Shown in pieces: positions 18,405 to 28,604 of a DNA stretch of 64,000 nucleotides. This stretch comes from Arenimonas sp. (GTDB lineage: Bacteria > Pseudomonadota > Alphaproteobacteria > Rhizobiales > Rhizobiaceae), in contig JAIBEK010000027.1 of assembly GCA_019459145.1 (NCBI GenBank), forward strand, positions 1-64,000, written 5' to 3'. Each line of letters starts with the position of its first letter. Position 1 is the first letter of the stretch. The notes beneath the pieces are model-generated. The model did no database searches, was not told the origin of the DNA, and saw only the letters and a program-made list of their open reading frames with translations. A program made the position numbers and the translations under genes.

Positions 18405-18442
18405 CTTGACGCAATCCCGCAAAGATGTCAGTTGTCTTACAA
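18405..18442 (+). promoter_or_regulatory. Promoter with GntR-type operator for deglycase/kinase genes
   Basis: CTTGAC (18405-18410) can serve as a -35, with TCAGTT (18428-18433) as a weak -10. TTGTCTTACAA (18432-18442) overlaps it and differs from the perfect palindrome at 18311 by one base. Its layout mirrors that of the promoter at 12655-12698. Confidence 0.6.
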
Positions 18443-18495
18443 CATTACTGGCCAACGAGGGACAGCTCTCGCCTTCACGGATTGGAGAACCGACC

Positions 18496-19509
18496 ATGCT
18501 TAATTTTGACGAACAACGTTTCCTGAGAATCCAGGCCGGCGCCGTAGCACTGCGCGAACGTCTCGACCGCGTGATCTGCGACTGCCTTTCGGCCGGAGCA
18601 GAGAACATCCACTTCCTCGGAACGGGCGGCGCGGCGATCCTGATGCAGCCGGCGGCACAGCTTCTGCAGCGCCAGTCACGCTTCCCCACCTTCATCGACA
18701 TGCCGGCGGAACTGGTGCTGACCGGCTCGGCCAACCTGACGAAGAAGTCGATCGTGGTCATGCCCTCCCTTTCGGGCACGACGAAGGAAAGCGTGGCACT
18801 GCTCGCACGGATGAAGGAGATCGGCGCGAGCGTGATCACGCTGGTCGGCCATGCCGAGACGCCGCTCGGCCAGGGTGGAGACCATACCTTCGTCAACTTT
18901 GCCGAAGACGATACCTCCTGCGAATCCTTCTATCTGCAGTCCCTGTTCATCGCGCTTGCCATCCTGCGCCACCGCGGCGAGATCGCCAACTATTCGGAGA
19001 TCTCCGCCGAGCTGGAGCGCCTTCCGGCGCTGCTCCTCGAGGTCAAGCGAGCCTACGAGCCGAAGGCGGAAGACTTTGCCAGGCGCCTTGCCGCCTCCGA
19101 TTACCACATCATCACCGGCGCGGGGAACGTCTGGCCGGAAGCCTTCTATTACGGAATGTGCATCCTGGAAGAGATGCAGTGGATTCGCACCCGCCCCGTT
19201 CATGCCTCCGACTTCTTCCATGGGACGCTGGAACTGATCGAGAAGGATGTGAGCGTTATCCTGTTCAAGGGCGAGGACGCGCTTCGCCCGCTCGCTGAAC
19301 GGGTAGAGAATTTCGCACCAGGCTACACCGACAAGATGACGGTGCTGGACACGGCCGGTTTCGATCTCCCGGGCATTTCGGCCGAAGTCCGCGCGCTCAT
19401 TTCCCCTGTTCTGCTGGCAACCGTGCTTGAGCGGATCAGCGCCCATCTCGAGGTAATGCGCAATCATCCGCTGACAACGCGCCGCTACTACAAGCGCGTC
19501 GCCTACTGA
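18496..19509 (+). CDS. SIS-domain sugar isomerase/deglycase, FrlB-like
   Basis: 337 residues with two SIS domains, lacking the glutaminase domain of GlmS. The first has HFLGTGGAAILMQPAA and VVMPSLSGTTKESVALL, the Ser/Thr-rich sugar-phosphate loop. The second has YHIITGAGNVWPEAFYYG, a catalytic-type LEEMQWIRTRPVHASDFFHGTLE and a C-terminus HPLTTRRYYKRVAY. That end has the same pattern as FrlB, the fructoselysine 6-phosphate deglycase. FrlB splits a phosphorylated Amadori compound to glucose 6-phosphate and the amino acid. TTGGAGA precedes the start at 18496. The linked kinase gene supports the assignment. A fructosamine- or glucosamine-type isomerase remains possible. Confidence 0.8.
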   Translation: MLNFDEQRFLRIQAGAVALRERLDRVICDCLSAGAENIHFLGTGGAAILMQPAAQLLQRQSRFPTFIDMPAELVLTGSANLTKKSIVVMPSLSGTTKESVALLARMKEIGASVITLVGHAETPLGQGGDHTFVNFAEDDTSCESFYLQSLFIALAILRHRGEIANYSEISAELERLPALLLEVKRAYEPKAEDFARRLAASDYHIITGAGNVWPEAFYYGMCILEEMQWIRTRPVHASDFFHGTLELIEKDVSVILFKGEDALRPLAERVENFAPGYTDKMTVLDTAGFDLPGISAEVRALISPVLLATVLERISAHLEVMRNHPLTTRRYYKRVAY

Positions 19510-19582
19510 GACCTGTGAAGACGCGGGGTCGCACATCATCTCTTGCGCGACCCCGCCACGCGCTGCATGAAGGGGAATGGCC

Positions 19583-20383
19583 ATGCTCAGATTTGCCGCG
19601 GTCGGCGACAACTGCATCGATCGCTTCCGCCCTTCCGGCATGTCGCTGGTCGGGGGCAATGCGGTCAACGTCGCCGTCCAGCTCGCGCTTCTGGGCCACG
19701 AATCCTACTATTTTGGCGCCGTCGGAAAAGATGCCAACGGCCAACGAACGATCGATGAACTGGCTGCAAACGGTGTACGCATTGCAAACGTCCAGCAGAA
19801 ACCCGGACATACGGCCTTCACCGACATCGACATTCTGCCGTCTGGCGAACGCATCTTTGCGTTCGAGGATTTCGGCGTCTGCGCCGGCTACTGGCCCACT
19901 CCCGAGGAGCTGGCCGTCTTGAAGGGCATGGATCATGTCCATCTCGGCTGGATCGACGATGGCGGGGCATTGCGGAAAGAACTGGCGGCCGCTGGGGTGA
20001 GCGTTTCCCAGGACGTCACGGTCAATACCGATCCGGCCAATCTCGGTGTCGCGGGGCTTGTCGTCGCCTTCGGCTCCGCGGGCGAAGATGATGCGAGAGC
20101 CGAGACCATGTTGGCCCGCCTGATCTTCGAGGGCGCGCGGCTCGGCGTCGTCACCCGCGGCGCAAGGGGCGCCTCGGCCATGAACGGCAACTCCCGAGTG
20201 ACGGTAGGGATCGAGCCCATCGAGATCGTGGACACGACCGGTGCCGGCGACAGTTTCATCGCCGGCTTTCTCTCCGCTTATCTCACCGGCCTGGATTTGA
20301 GCACTTGCCTGGAAGAGGGACGCAAGATCGCCGCCCGGACCTGCGGCCACTTGGGCGGATTTCCGCAAGGTCTCCAGGCCTGA
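19583..20383 (+). CDS. PfkB family sugar kinase, FrlD-like
   Basis: A 266-residue ribokinase/PfkB protein. The N-terminus has VGDNCIDRF and the PfkB signature-1 region GGNAVNVAVQLA. The C-terminus has IVDTTGAGDSFIAGFL with the catalytic Asp in GAGD. Both ends resemble FrlD (fructoselysine 6-kinase), in particular GDNC and GGNAVNVAV. It would phosphorylate the imported sugar-amine at C6 before the upstream SIS enzyme cleaves it. GGGGA favours ATG 19583 over ATG 19577. It is 73 bases after the deglycase gene on the same strand. Confidence 0.82.
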   Translation: MLRFAAVGDNCIDRFRPSGMSLVGGNAVNVAVQLALLGHESYYFGAVGKDANGQRTIDELAANGVRIANVQQKPGHTAFTDIDILPSGERIFAFEDFGVCAGYWPTPEELAVLKGMDHVHLGWIDDGGALRKELAAAGVSVSQDVTVNTDPANLGVAGLVVAFGSAGEDDARAETMLARLIFEGARLGVVTRGARGASAMNGNSRVTVGIEPIEIVDTTGAGDSFIAGFLSAYLTGLDLSTCLEEGRKIAARTCGHLGGFPQGLQA

Positions 20384-20466
20384 TGTCCAGGAGAGGATGG
20401 GACCGTTTTTCTGAACAGCTTGGTGCGTTTGGCTGAGCACATGTTCCGATCGGATGTACAGCCAAT

Positions 20467-20841
20467 TCAACCATCATCAGCGCCGCCCCCGGCGCTGGCG
20501 CCTGATCGGCCATAAAAGGTGAGTACCCGTTGCAGTTCCTGATCATAGAAAGCCCGGGCCTGCGGACCGTCAGGATCACCCGAAAAGACGCCCAGCGTCT
20601 CAGCCAATGCGAAAAATCCCCTTGCGGGCATATTCGTGTTCGACCTGCTTACGCACAGTGTGGCCAGCAAGGGTCGGGCTGCCGCAACATCCTCCGCCAT
20701 GAGGGTTTCAAGCGCCTGCGTCACTCGATGGATCGTCTGTGGCGGAACCAGACCGAGACGACTTGCAAGTTCCTTATAGGTTATCGGTCTCCCCGTCCGG
20801 GCCTGATCGATCAGGAGTTCGCGTATGCGTTCATTCAGCAT
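20467..20841 (-). CDS. Small conserved protein with winged helix-like N-terminus
   Basis: 124 residues, not assigned to a named family. Residues 1-50 (MLNERIRELLIDQARTG, PITYKELASRLGL, IHRVTQALETLM) look like a small DNA-binding winged helix, similar in layout to the MGMT-type DNA-binding domain but without its PCHRV motif. The rest contains SNTNMPARGFFALA and AFYDQELQRVL and ends Gly-rich. It converges with the kinase gene. The function is unknown. The coding pattern and amino acid composition look genuine. Confidence 0.6.
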   Translation of the reverse strand: MLNERIRELLIDQARTGRPITYKELASRLGLVPPQTIHRVTQALETLMAEDVAAARPLLATLCVSRSNTNMPARGFFALAETLGVFSGDPDGPQARAFYDQELQRVLTFYGRSGASAGGGADDG

Positions 20842-21747
20842 GGCACCTCGTCTATCTGGCGACGGCTCGACTCGCTTCGGTTGACAGTCGGGCGGAGCAT
20901 ATACTCAAGCGTCTCCCATGGGGATCACCTGATGCAGGATGCTGGGTGGCCGCTCCAGGTGGAGTGATCGACGGGGGCTATCTGGCGACGACAGCGGGCC
21001 CCGGTATCTGGGCGCTCACCGCCAACGGCCGCCCAAGCGCCCAGCCCTGCGGCACAGCCCGTCACTCACCGCCGCCCCGCAACGTTAGTCCGAAGGACAA
21101 CAGCCTGTCTGCCGGTCGGGAGCCGCAGGGGCAAGTCGATACCGCATGGTCAATTCGGCTTCCGTCAATACCTGGTAGCATCACGCCACGTTTCGGCATA
21201 ATCCGTCAGACCCGCAAGCTCATCCGAAACCCGACGCAGATGTACCGCCGGCCGGGCTCCGGCCAGGAGGCTCGCGCCCAACGCCGTTCCCGTATCGTCC
21301 AGCGAGGCATGGATCGGCCTTTCCGTAAGCATCGACGTTGACGAGTGTGTCGCGCCCCGTGTCTTGGCCCGCAAGCCGAGATATGGCGGCTCATTGAACC
21401 TCAAGTAGCCAATCTGCTGCTGGCCCCTTGAGTAGCCGCCGCAATTAGTCTGGAAATCGCGATCGTGTCGCAGGGTAGCGGTAGTCACCAGCCGTATCGC
21501 CGTTCGTATCTGCCCAACTCCTTTGCGTCAGACGTGTGGGCCCGTGGCCCTTTCCTCGCTTTAGAAACTCCGAGCCGAGCGGCTTTCAAAGGGCTTGCCG
21601 AAAAACCGGGGGCGGCCCGGATTGTTCCATTTGCACATCGGCCCGCGCGGCGACTGAGGACATCATCCGTCCCTTCTCGCAGAGGCAGCTTGAGTATCGC
21701 CCCCGATCCGACGTCGTCAGCAATTCCTCGCAATTGGCCACCGGCAA
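20842..21747. other. Gene-poor stretch of about 900 bases
   Basis: No frame here combines a start, a ribosome-binding site and a recognisable product. Several overlapping short frames exist on both strands, the longest a 107-codon minus-strand frame (21165-21488) with no family resemblance I can name. The mixture suggests decayed genes or a long control region rather than coding DNA. Confidence 0.45.
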
Positions 21748-21772
21748 GGAACAACCTGTTGGCCATTCGGTT
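21748..21772 (+). promoter_or_regulatory. Candidate general-stress (EcfG/RpoE2-type) promoter
   Basis: GGAAC (21748-21752), 18 bases, then TT within CGGTTT match the GGAAC-N18/19-TT pattern known for rhizobial extracytoplasmic stress sigma factors. It lies 32 bases before the start of a small gene with stress-protein character. No experimental start is known here. Confidence 0.5.
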
Positions 21773-21803
21773 TATCTAGCAGACAGACCGAGGAGCTAAC
21801 GTG

Positions 21804-22142
21804 ATGAGAGAAGCACTCAATATCTATCGTTTGATACCCACCGCTCCTCGTGACGATCCGAACTGGCAGAACAGCTTGATGCAGGGCGAGATCGTCGTGA
21901 GTGCCGTTTCCCCCGGCGATGCCCGACTTGTGGCAGCCGAAGCGGAAGGGGATTTCCCAGATCTTACGGCGAAGCCAGCCGAGGGGATTTCCACCACTCG
22001 AAGCTCCGCCTTCCTGAATGAAAAGCTCTACACCGTCATTCTCGAACGAGACGCTGATCAAACGGGAGCCTGTGATCGGGGGGTGATCGACGGAAAGGTC
22101 AACACCTTGGCCGAAGCTCGCAGGGCGAAAGAGAAAAGTTAA
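21804..22142 (+). CDS. Small hypothetical protein, probable stress regulon member
   Basis: 112 residues without signal peptide or membrane segment. Features include an N-terminal IYRLIPTAPRDDPNWQNS, a GEIVVSAVSPGDARLVAAEAE segment and a charged C-terminus ending EKS. The start at 21804 is eight bases from GAGGAG; GTG 21801 is the alternative. The GGAAC-type promoter just upstream and the following small hydrophilic gene are typical of rhizobial stress genes of unknown function. No enzyme motif is visible. Confidence 0.7.
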   Translation: MREALNIYRLIPTAPRDDPNWQNSLMQGEIVVSAVSPGDARLVAAEAEGDFPDLTAKPAEGISTTRSSAFLNEKLYTVILERDADQTGACDRGVIDGKVNTLAEARRAKEKS

Positions 22143-22159
22143 CATCAAGGAGAAGTAAA

Positions 22160-22399
22160 ATGGCCATCAACGAACCGCGTGACGGCATCCCTGGCACGAC
22201 CAGCCAGTCCCCGCGTTGGGAAGGTCCCAAGGAGAATAGACCGCGAGGTTATCTCCCGGCAAAGGATGATCCCAATATCGACCGCGATGCAGTGGGCGAG
22301 AATTTGCAGGACCCCCGCAAAAAGACCCTGACCGACGCAATCAAGACCGGGGGTCGGCAGGTCACGAGCCAAAGCCGGCCGGTCGAGGCACCGGAGTAA
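22160..22399 (+). CDS. Small hydrophilic hypothetical protein
   Basis: 79 residues, strongly charged and Pro-rich (DGIPGTTSQSPRWEGP, DDPNIDRDAVGENLQDP), probably disordered, with no membrane segment. It begins 17 bases after the preceding gene behind AAGGAGAAG, so both are likely one transcript from the stress-type promoter at 21748. The function is unknown. The composition suggests a desiccation or stress-associated small protein, which is inference only. Confidence 0.6.
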   Translation: MAINEPRDGIPGTTSQSPRWEGPKENRPRGYLPAKDDPNIDRDAVGENLQDPRKKTLTDAIKTGGRQVTSQSRPVEAPE

Positions 22400-22424
22400 A
22401 GCTTCGTCTGCAAGTGCGGACTAT

Positions 22425-22457
22425 CCCGCAGCGCTTTCGTCCCCGCAGCGCTTTCGT
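22425..22457. repeat. Two-copy 17-bp direct repeat
   Basis: CCCGCAGCGCTTTCGT occurs at 22425-22440 and again at 22442-22457. It is a simple tandem duplication in a noncoding gap, with no evident function. Confidence 0.6.
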
Positions 22458-22547
22458 CACCGGGGGCGGATCCGGGTCCTGCCAGCATGTCGGCCCCTGA
22501 GCCGGCCGGCGGCAAGCCACAGGCGATATTACCAAAGAGGTATTCGA

Positions 22548-22813
22548 ATGAGCGATGCCAAGACGACAAATGATCACCAAAGCAGGCCTGGGCCGAGAAG
22601 CGCAAGGGATGGCCTGCCAAGGTAGATGCTGCCGGCGGTGGCATCGAGATTCTCCGCATCGACTTCGGCGAGCCGGAAAAACGCTTGAGCGAGACAGAGT
22701 GGGACGAATTCTTCGCGATCTTCGAAAAATCGAAGCTGTCCTTTGTCTACCAGAACGAAACATCCGGCGGAAAGACTAGCCGTCTCAACAAATTCATCTC
22801 CAGGCAGGACTAG
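22548..22813 (+). pseudogene. Frameshifted small conserved protein gene
   Basis: ATG 22548 reads MSDAKTTNDH and then runs into a stop after 25 codons (TAG in the PR-stop end). From about 22580 a second frame, with no start of its own (TGA at 22571), reads KQAWAEKRKGWPAKVDAAGG and then RIDFGEPEKRLSETEWDEFF, FVYQNETSGGK and RLNKFISRQD to TAG 22813. Joined, they give an approximately 90-residue protein of a small family common in alphaproteobacteria and often seen near stress genes. A one-base loss or two-base gain around 22574-22580 explains the break. A base-calling error is the alternative. Confidence 0.65.
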
Positions 22814-22848
22814 CGGCTGCCTGCTCGTTAGATCACCACGCCGCCGCC

Positions 22849-23466
22849 TTAAGCCGGATCGCCTCGCCGCACGGCCGTTTTCTCGATCCATTCACGAGTC
22901 CTGCCCTCCGGGCTGGGGTTCAAGGATATGTCCGTGACGACGGCCGCGCTGTCGGCGCCATGTGAGAAAATGCCGTCAAGCCGGTCTACGGTGAGGCCAC
23001 CGATCGCGACCAATGGCAGCGTGCCGACCCTATGTCGCCAGACGGAAAGCCTGCTCAGGCCTTGGGGCGCCCACTTCATCTGCTTGAGAATAGTCGGGTA
23101 GACCGGCCCGAGCGCCACATAGTCTGGCTTTACGGTGAGGGCCGCTTCAAGCTCTGCCTCGTCATGGGTGCTGATCCCGAGCCTCATGCCGGCAGCGCGG
23201 ATCGCCGCAACGTCGGCGTCGGCGAGGTCTTCCTGTCCGAGATGAACGAAATCGCAGCCCTCGTCGATGGCGATCCGCCAGTAGTCATTGACGATCAGCT
23301 GGCAACCCGCTCCCGCACATAGGGCCCGTGCGCGGCGGATCTCTTCGCGAAGGGCTGCCTCCGGCATGTCCTTGATGCGCAGCTGAACAAGCTTCACGCC
23401 GAGCGGCACGAGACGCTTGACCCACGCGGCGCTGTCGACAATCAGGTAGAACGGGTCGAGCCTCAT
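22849..23466 (-). CDS. thiE: Thiamine phosphate synthase
   Basis: 205 residues of the TIM-barrel ThiE family. [35 protein letters not shown], with Asp and Gln of the pyrophosphate/Mg site, [22 protein letters not shown] and the phosphate-binding VAIGGLT are all present. It condenses HMP-pyrophosphate with the thiazole phosphate to thiamine phosphate. It overlaps thiG by ATGA and is last in the thiCOSGE operon, so the TPP riboswitch upstream of thiC should control it. Confidence 0.92.
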   Translation of the reverse strand: MRLDPFYLIVDSAAWVKRLVPLGVKLVQLRIKDMPEAALREEIRRARALCAGAGCQLIVNDYWRIAIDEGCDFVHLGQEDLADADVAAIRAAGMRLGISTHDEAELEAALTVKPDYVALGPVYPTILKQMKWAPQGLSRLSVWRHRVGTLPLVAIGGLTVDRLDGIFSHGADSAAVVTDISLNPSPEGRTREWIEKTAVRRGDPA

Positions 23467-24236
23467 GCGAAGGCTCCCTTGCCGATGACGGGCGTCGAGG
23501 GAACGGCCATGTCACGTGGCGCCAGAAGCCCGGCGTGGAATCCCTTGCGCCCGGCGGTAATGGCTGCGGCGAAGGCTTCGGCCATCGCCGGGGGATCGCC
23601 GGCGCCGGCAATGGCTGTGTTGAGGAGGACGGCGTCGAAACCCAGTTCCATGACTGCGGCGGCATGGGAGGGCCGGCCGATCCCGGCATCGACGATGAGC
23701 GGGATATCCGCGAACTCCGCCCGCATCGCACGGAGCCCCGAGATGTTCTGGGGCCCGGCGGCAGTGCCGATCGGTGCGCACCACGGCATCAGGACCTTGC
23801 AGCCAGCAGCAAGTAGTCTCTCGCCGGCCACCAGGTCGTCGGTTGTATAGGGGAAGACCTCGAAGCCGTCGGCGGTGAGGATACGGGCCGCCTCGACCAA
23901 CTGGAACAGGTCCGGCTGCAAAGTGTCGTGGTGGCCGATCAGTTCGAGCTTGATCCAGTTGGTACCGAAGAGATCGCGCGCCATCTTCGCCGTCAGCACG
24001 GCTTCGGAAACGCTATGGCAGCCGGCGGTGTTGGGCAGCACCCGGACGCCGAGGCCGCAGACGAGTTCGAAGAAGGCGCCGCCCGTCCTGCCGCCGGCGG
24101 TCTCCCGCCTCAGCGAAACCGTGACGATTTCCGTGCCGGAGCGGTGTGCGGCCTCGGCGAGGATCGCGGGTGACGGATACCGCGAGGTCCCGAGGAGGAG
24201 GCGGGAGGCGATCTGCGTTCCGTAGAGTTCCAGCAT
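23463..24236 (-). CDS. thiG: Thiazole synthase
   Basis: 257 residues. ThiG features are [23 protein letters not shown], to be read as its usual opening, the catalytic Lys region NWIKLELIG, the phosphate loops in [12 protein letters not shown] and [13 protein letters not shown], and a C-terminal [15 protein letters not shown]. It builds the thiazole ring from deoxyxylulose 5-phosphate, ThiS-thiocarboxylate and the glycine imine made by ThiO. The start at 24236 comes immediately after thiS. A longer frame upstream overlaps thiS and is not real. Confidence 0.94.
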   Translation of the reverse strand: MLELYGTQIASRLLLGTSRYPSPAILAEAAHRSGTEIVTVSLRRETAGGRTGGAFFELVCGLGVRVLPNTAGCHSVSEAVLTAKMARDLFGTNWIKLELIGHHDTLQPDLFQLVEAARILTADGFEVFPYTTDDLVAGERLLAAGCKVLMPWCAPIGTAAGPQNISGLRAMRAEFADIPLIVDAGIGRPSHAAAVMELGFDAVLLNTAIAGAGDPPAMAEAFAAAITAGRKGFHAGLLAPRDMAVPSTPVIGKGAFA

Positions 24237-24237
24237 C

Positions 24238-24435
24238 TCAGCCTCCCTGCATCGGCGAGAGGACCTCGATTCGGTCGCCGTCGGCGAGCCGGCAGGCGGG
24301 ACGATCCTCGCGGTGGACCAGCTCGCCGTTGACGGCGGTCGCCAGCCATTCGCCCTCGTATTCGAGGGCGGTGAGGAGGTCGCCGAGCGTCGCGGCGGCA
24401 TTTTCGACTGTTTCGCCGTTCACGATATAGGTCAT
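24238..24435 (-). CDS. thiS: Sulfur carrier protein ThiS
   Basis: A 65-residue ubiquitin-fold carrier beginning [11 protein letters not shown] and ending MQGG. The terminal Gly-Gly is the site of thiocarboxylation. It overlaps thiO by four bases and ends one base before the thiG start codon, as usual for this cluster. Confidence 0.94.
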   Translation of the reverse strand: MTYIVNGETVENAAATLGDLLTALEYEGEWLATAVNGELVHREDRPACRLADGDRIEVLSPMQGG

Positions 24436-25427
24436 TGCAAAGCTCCCTGTGTGTAGAGCTGATCATGCTCGCCGGCGCAGATCCTGTCCGCCAGCTGCCG
24501 CGCCATAGCGGGGGCGAGCAGGAAGCCGTGGCGATGCATGCCGGCGATCGAGAAGCCGTCCTCATGCTCGAGGACGCGCGGCAGGTTATCGGGAAACGCC
24601 GGGCGGACGCCGACGCCCGTCTCAACGAGCCGGGCCTCGCCGAAGGCCGGATGCACCGCATAGGCGGCATTGAGAAACTCCATCGCGGAGCGCGCCGTGA
24701 TCGGGCCATCGTCGTCCGTCTCGATCATCGTCGCCCCAACCATGAAGCGATGGTCCTCGCGGGGTACGATGTAGAGCGGGTGGCGGGGATGAAGCAGGCG
24801 GACGGGCCGCGAAAGGGTGATCTCCGTGGTTTCGAGGAACAGCATTTCGCCGCGCACGCCGCGAAGGCCGGGCGTGGAGCCGATCGCAGCCGCGCCGGTG
24901 CATTCGACGACCGCCGAGAAGACCGTGTCTGCTGGCGGTTCGGTTCTGCCGAGGTGGAAACGTACGCCCTTTTCGACGAGTGCCTCATGGAGCCCGGCCA
25001 TTGCCTTGCGCGGGTCGAGATGGGCTTCTTCGGGGAAGAACAGCGCACGATCGAAGCGGCCGGCGAGATCCGGTTCGAGCTCGCCGATCGTGTTTCCGCC
25101 AACCCATTCGTAGCCCCGCGTGCGCGAGGCGAAACGGTCGAGCTCGACGCTGTCACGGCTGGCGGCGATGACCAGCGTGCCCTTGCGGGAGACCTCGCCT
25201 GGGACGGCCTCCGTCCACCAGTCGGCGGAGGATAGGCCAAGCGTGAGGATTGCTTCTTCGGCCGCCTCGCGTTCACAGTATGGCGCGAGCATGCCGCCGG
25301 CATAGGTAGAGGCCCCCGTACCGACCGTCCCGGCCGCATCCATCACCTCGACGGCGATGCCGCGGCGGGTAAGCTCTAAGGCGGCGGCGAGGCCGGCGAC
25401 GCCGGCCCCCTTGATCAGAACCGTCAT
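24432..25427 (-). CDS. thiO: Glycine oxidase ThiO
   Basis: A 331-residue FAD enzyme of the DAO family. GAGVAGLAAALELTRRG opens the FAD fold, then GASTYAGGMLAPYCE and a C-terminal GMHRHGFLLAPAMAR. It oxidises glycine to iminoacetate for thiazole formation, the aerobic alternative to ThiH. The start at 25427 is one base after thiC ends. An ATG 30 bases upstream lies within thiC and lacks support. Confidence 0.92.
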   Translation of the reverse strand: MTVLIKGAGVAGLAAALELTRRGIAVEVMDAAGTVGTGASTYAGGMLAPYCEREAAEEAILTLGLSSADWWTEAVPGEVSRKGTLVIAASRDSVELDRFASRTRGYEWVGGNTIGELEPDLAGRFDRALFFPEEAHLDPRKAMAGLHEALVEKGVRFHLGRTEPPADTVFSAVVECTGAAAIGSTPGLRGVRGEMLFLETTEITLSRPVRLLHPRHPLYIVPREDHRFMVGATMIETDDDGPITARSAMEFLNAAYAVHPAFGEARLVETGVGVRPAFPDNLPRVLEHEDGFSIAGMHRHGFLLAPAMARQLADRICAGEHDQLYTQGALQ

Positions 25428-25428
25428 C

Positions 25429-27455
<2,027 letters not shown>

Positions 27456-27595
27456 AATGGAAAAAAGGTTAGAGCAAGCGTTGGCGGACTGTCAAGCTGG
27501 GGCGTTCGGGCCAAAAACGCGCCATGTTGTACCTCGCATGCCTTTCGAGCGCAGCGCCAGGAGCTCTGGCCAAGCACATCTGCACCATACCTCAT

Positions 27596-27891
27596 GCTCA
27601 GCAGCCGCCCTAGCGCTCCACTGCAGCGGACCAGGAAGCCTCACGCACTGCATGGTCGGTCACAGCTTGATGGAGCCCGGGCATCGGCGACTTCTCGCCC
27701 TTCTCGGATTGGGGCCGCTTCTCGATCTTGATTTGCGATTAGGCGAAGGAACCGGCGCAGTCTTGGCCACCGTTTTGGTAAGAGCAGCGCTGAGACGCCA
27801 CCTTGGCATGGCAACTTTCACCGAAGCCGGCGTGCATAGCATCATCGACGCGTTAACAGTGCCCCGGCGGGACGCGAGAGAAATCGGTTAG
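27596..27891 (+). pseudogene. Truncated duplicate of cobT 3' end
   Basis: From about 27596 the plus strand encodes the last 90 or so residues of CobT (ALHCSGPGSL, HCMVGHSLMEPGHRR, LDLRLGEGTGAVLA, GMATFTEAGVHS), closely matching 45918-46179. The first three quarters of the gene are missing, and the tail reads through to a different stop. It follows the TPP leader on the opposite strand and cannot make an active enzyme. Confidence 0.85.
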
Positions 27892-27903
27892 CCGTCTCGC
27901 GTC
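27871..27903. terminator. Conserved hairpin after the cobT copy
   Basis: GACGCGAGA (27871-27879) and TCTCGCGTC (27895-27903) form a 9-bp perfect stem, with an inner CGG-TTAG-CCG. The same hairpin follows intact cobT at 46194-46227. It lacks a T-run, so it may be a bidirectional end or an RNA stabiliser. Confidence 0.55.
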
Positions 27904-28083
27904 CCCGTTTCGGGTCAGCGGTGCCGAGGTTCGAGGCCAGCACTGCCGAGGACCCGACGGGGGATCGCTTTTCTGCTCTCCCGGTCGACATTCAACCACG
28001 CCGTCATATCTCCAATCAGACGCAACCGGCGCTCGGCGTCGTGGCTCCCTCCGACGATTCCTGTCTCTCTTCGTCGCATGCCC

Positions 28084-28548
28084 CTAGAGGGCAATCTGCA
28101 GGAACACCGACGCGAAGCCGCTCGCGGGATAGACCGCCCGAAATGGCTCCGTGCCCGTCAGTACCGAGAACGGCCTAATCGCGCTCCGCAGTTCATCGAT
28201 CATCACCCTCAGCTGCATTCTCGCCAAGGCAGCGCCCGGACAAATATGGATGCCCGCGCCGTAAAGCAGGTTTGGCCCCTGGTCGCGTTCGGGGCAATAC
28301 CGGTCAGCAGCCTCGAAGGCCCGGGCGTCGCGATTGGCCGAAGTCCAGATAACCGTCATCCGTTCTCCAGCCTCGATCCGACGCCCGCCGATCACCACCG
28401 GCCGTACTGCCGTTCGCCGATTCGATATCAGCGGTCCGTGCAGGCGCAGAATTTCCTCTACCGAACAAAAAGGCAGCATATGCCGATTTATTGCGCGACT
28501 ATGGGCAGGCGAGAAGGAATTATGCAATTTTACCGCCGTTTCGCGCAA
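28084..28548 (-). pseudogene. Truncated duplicate of cytochrome P450 3' end
   Basis: On the minus strand the frame from 28459 down to 28084 encodes the P450 C-terminus: EEILRLHGP with the ExxR pair, MTVIWTSANRDARAF and the haem loop YGAGIHICPGAALAR. About 30 unrelated residues precede it up to an ATG at 28548. The oxygen-binding I-helix and N-terminal half are absent, so no functional P450 is expected. It is the right-hand part of the segmental duplication. Confidence 0.85.
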
Positions 28549-28604
28549 TTAAGCTTCCAATCTTAATTTCACGAGGCTAGATTGAAACAAACAGTTGGCA
28601 CCTG

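Larger units (their letters stand above)
27596..28459. repeat. Segmental duplication, truncated copy
   Basis: About 864 bases match 45918-46779 in the same orientation, with scattered substitutions and small indels. They cover the cobT 3' end, the intergenic hairpin and the P450 3' end. Similarity stops at about 28459 (ATTTCCTCT then unrelated sequence) and at about 27596. No insertion sequence or terminal repeat is visible at either edge. Confidence 0.85.

Noticed and set aside
28084..28548. A short functional P450 or haem protein
   Set aside because: Only the C-terminal third matches, its N-terminus is unrelated, and the segment is the edge of a duplication.
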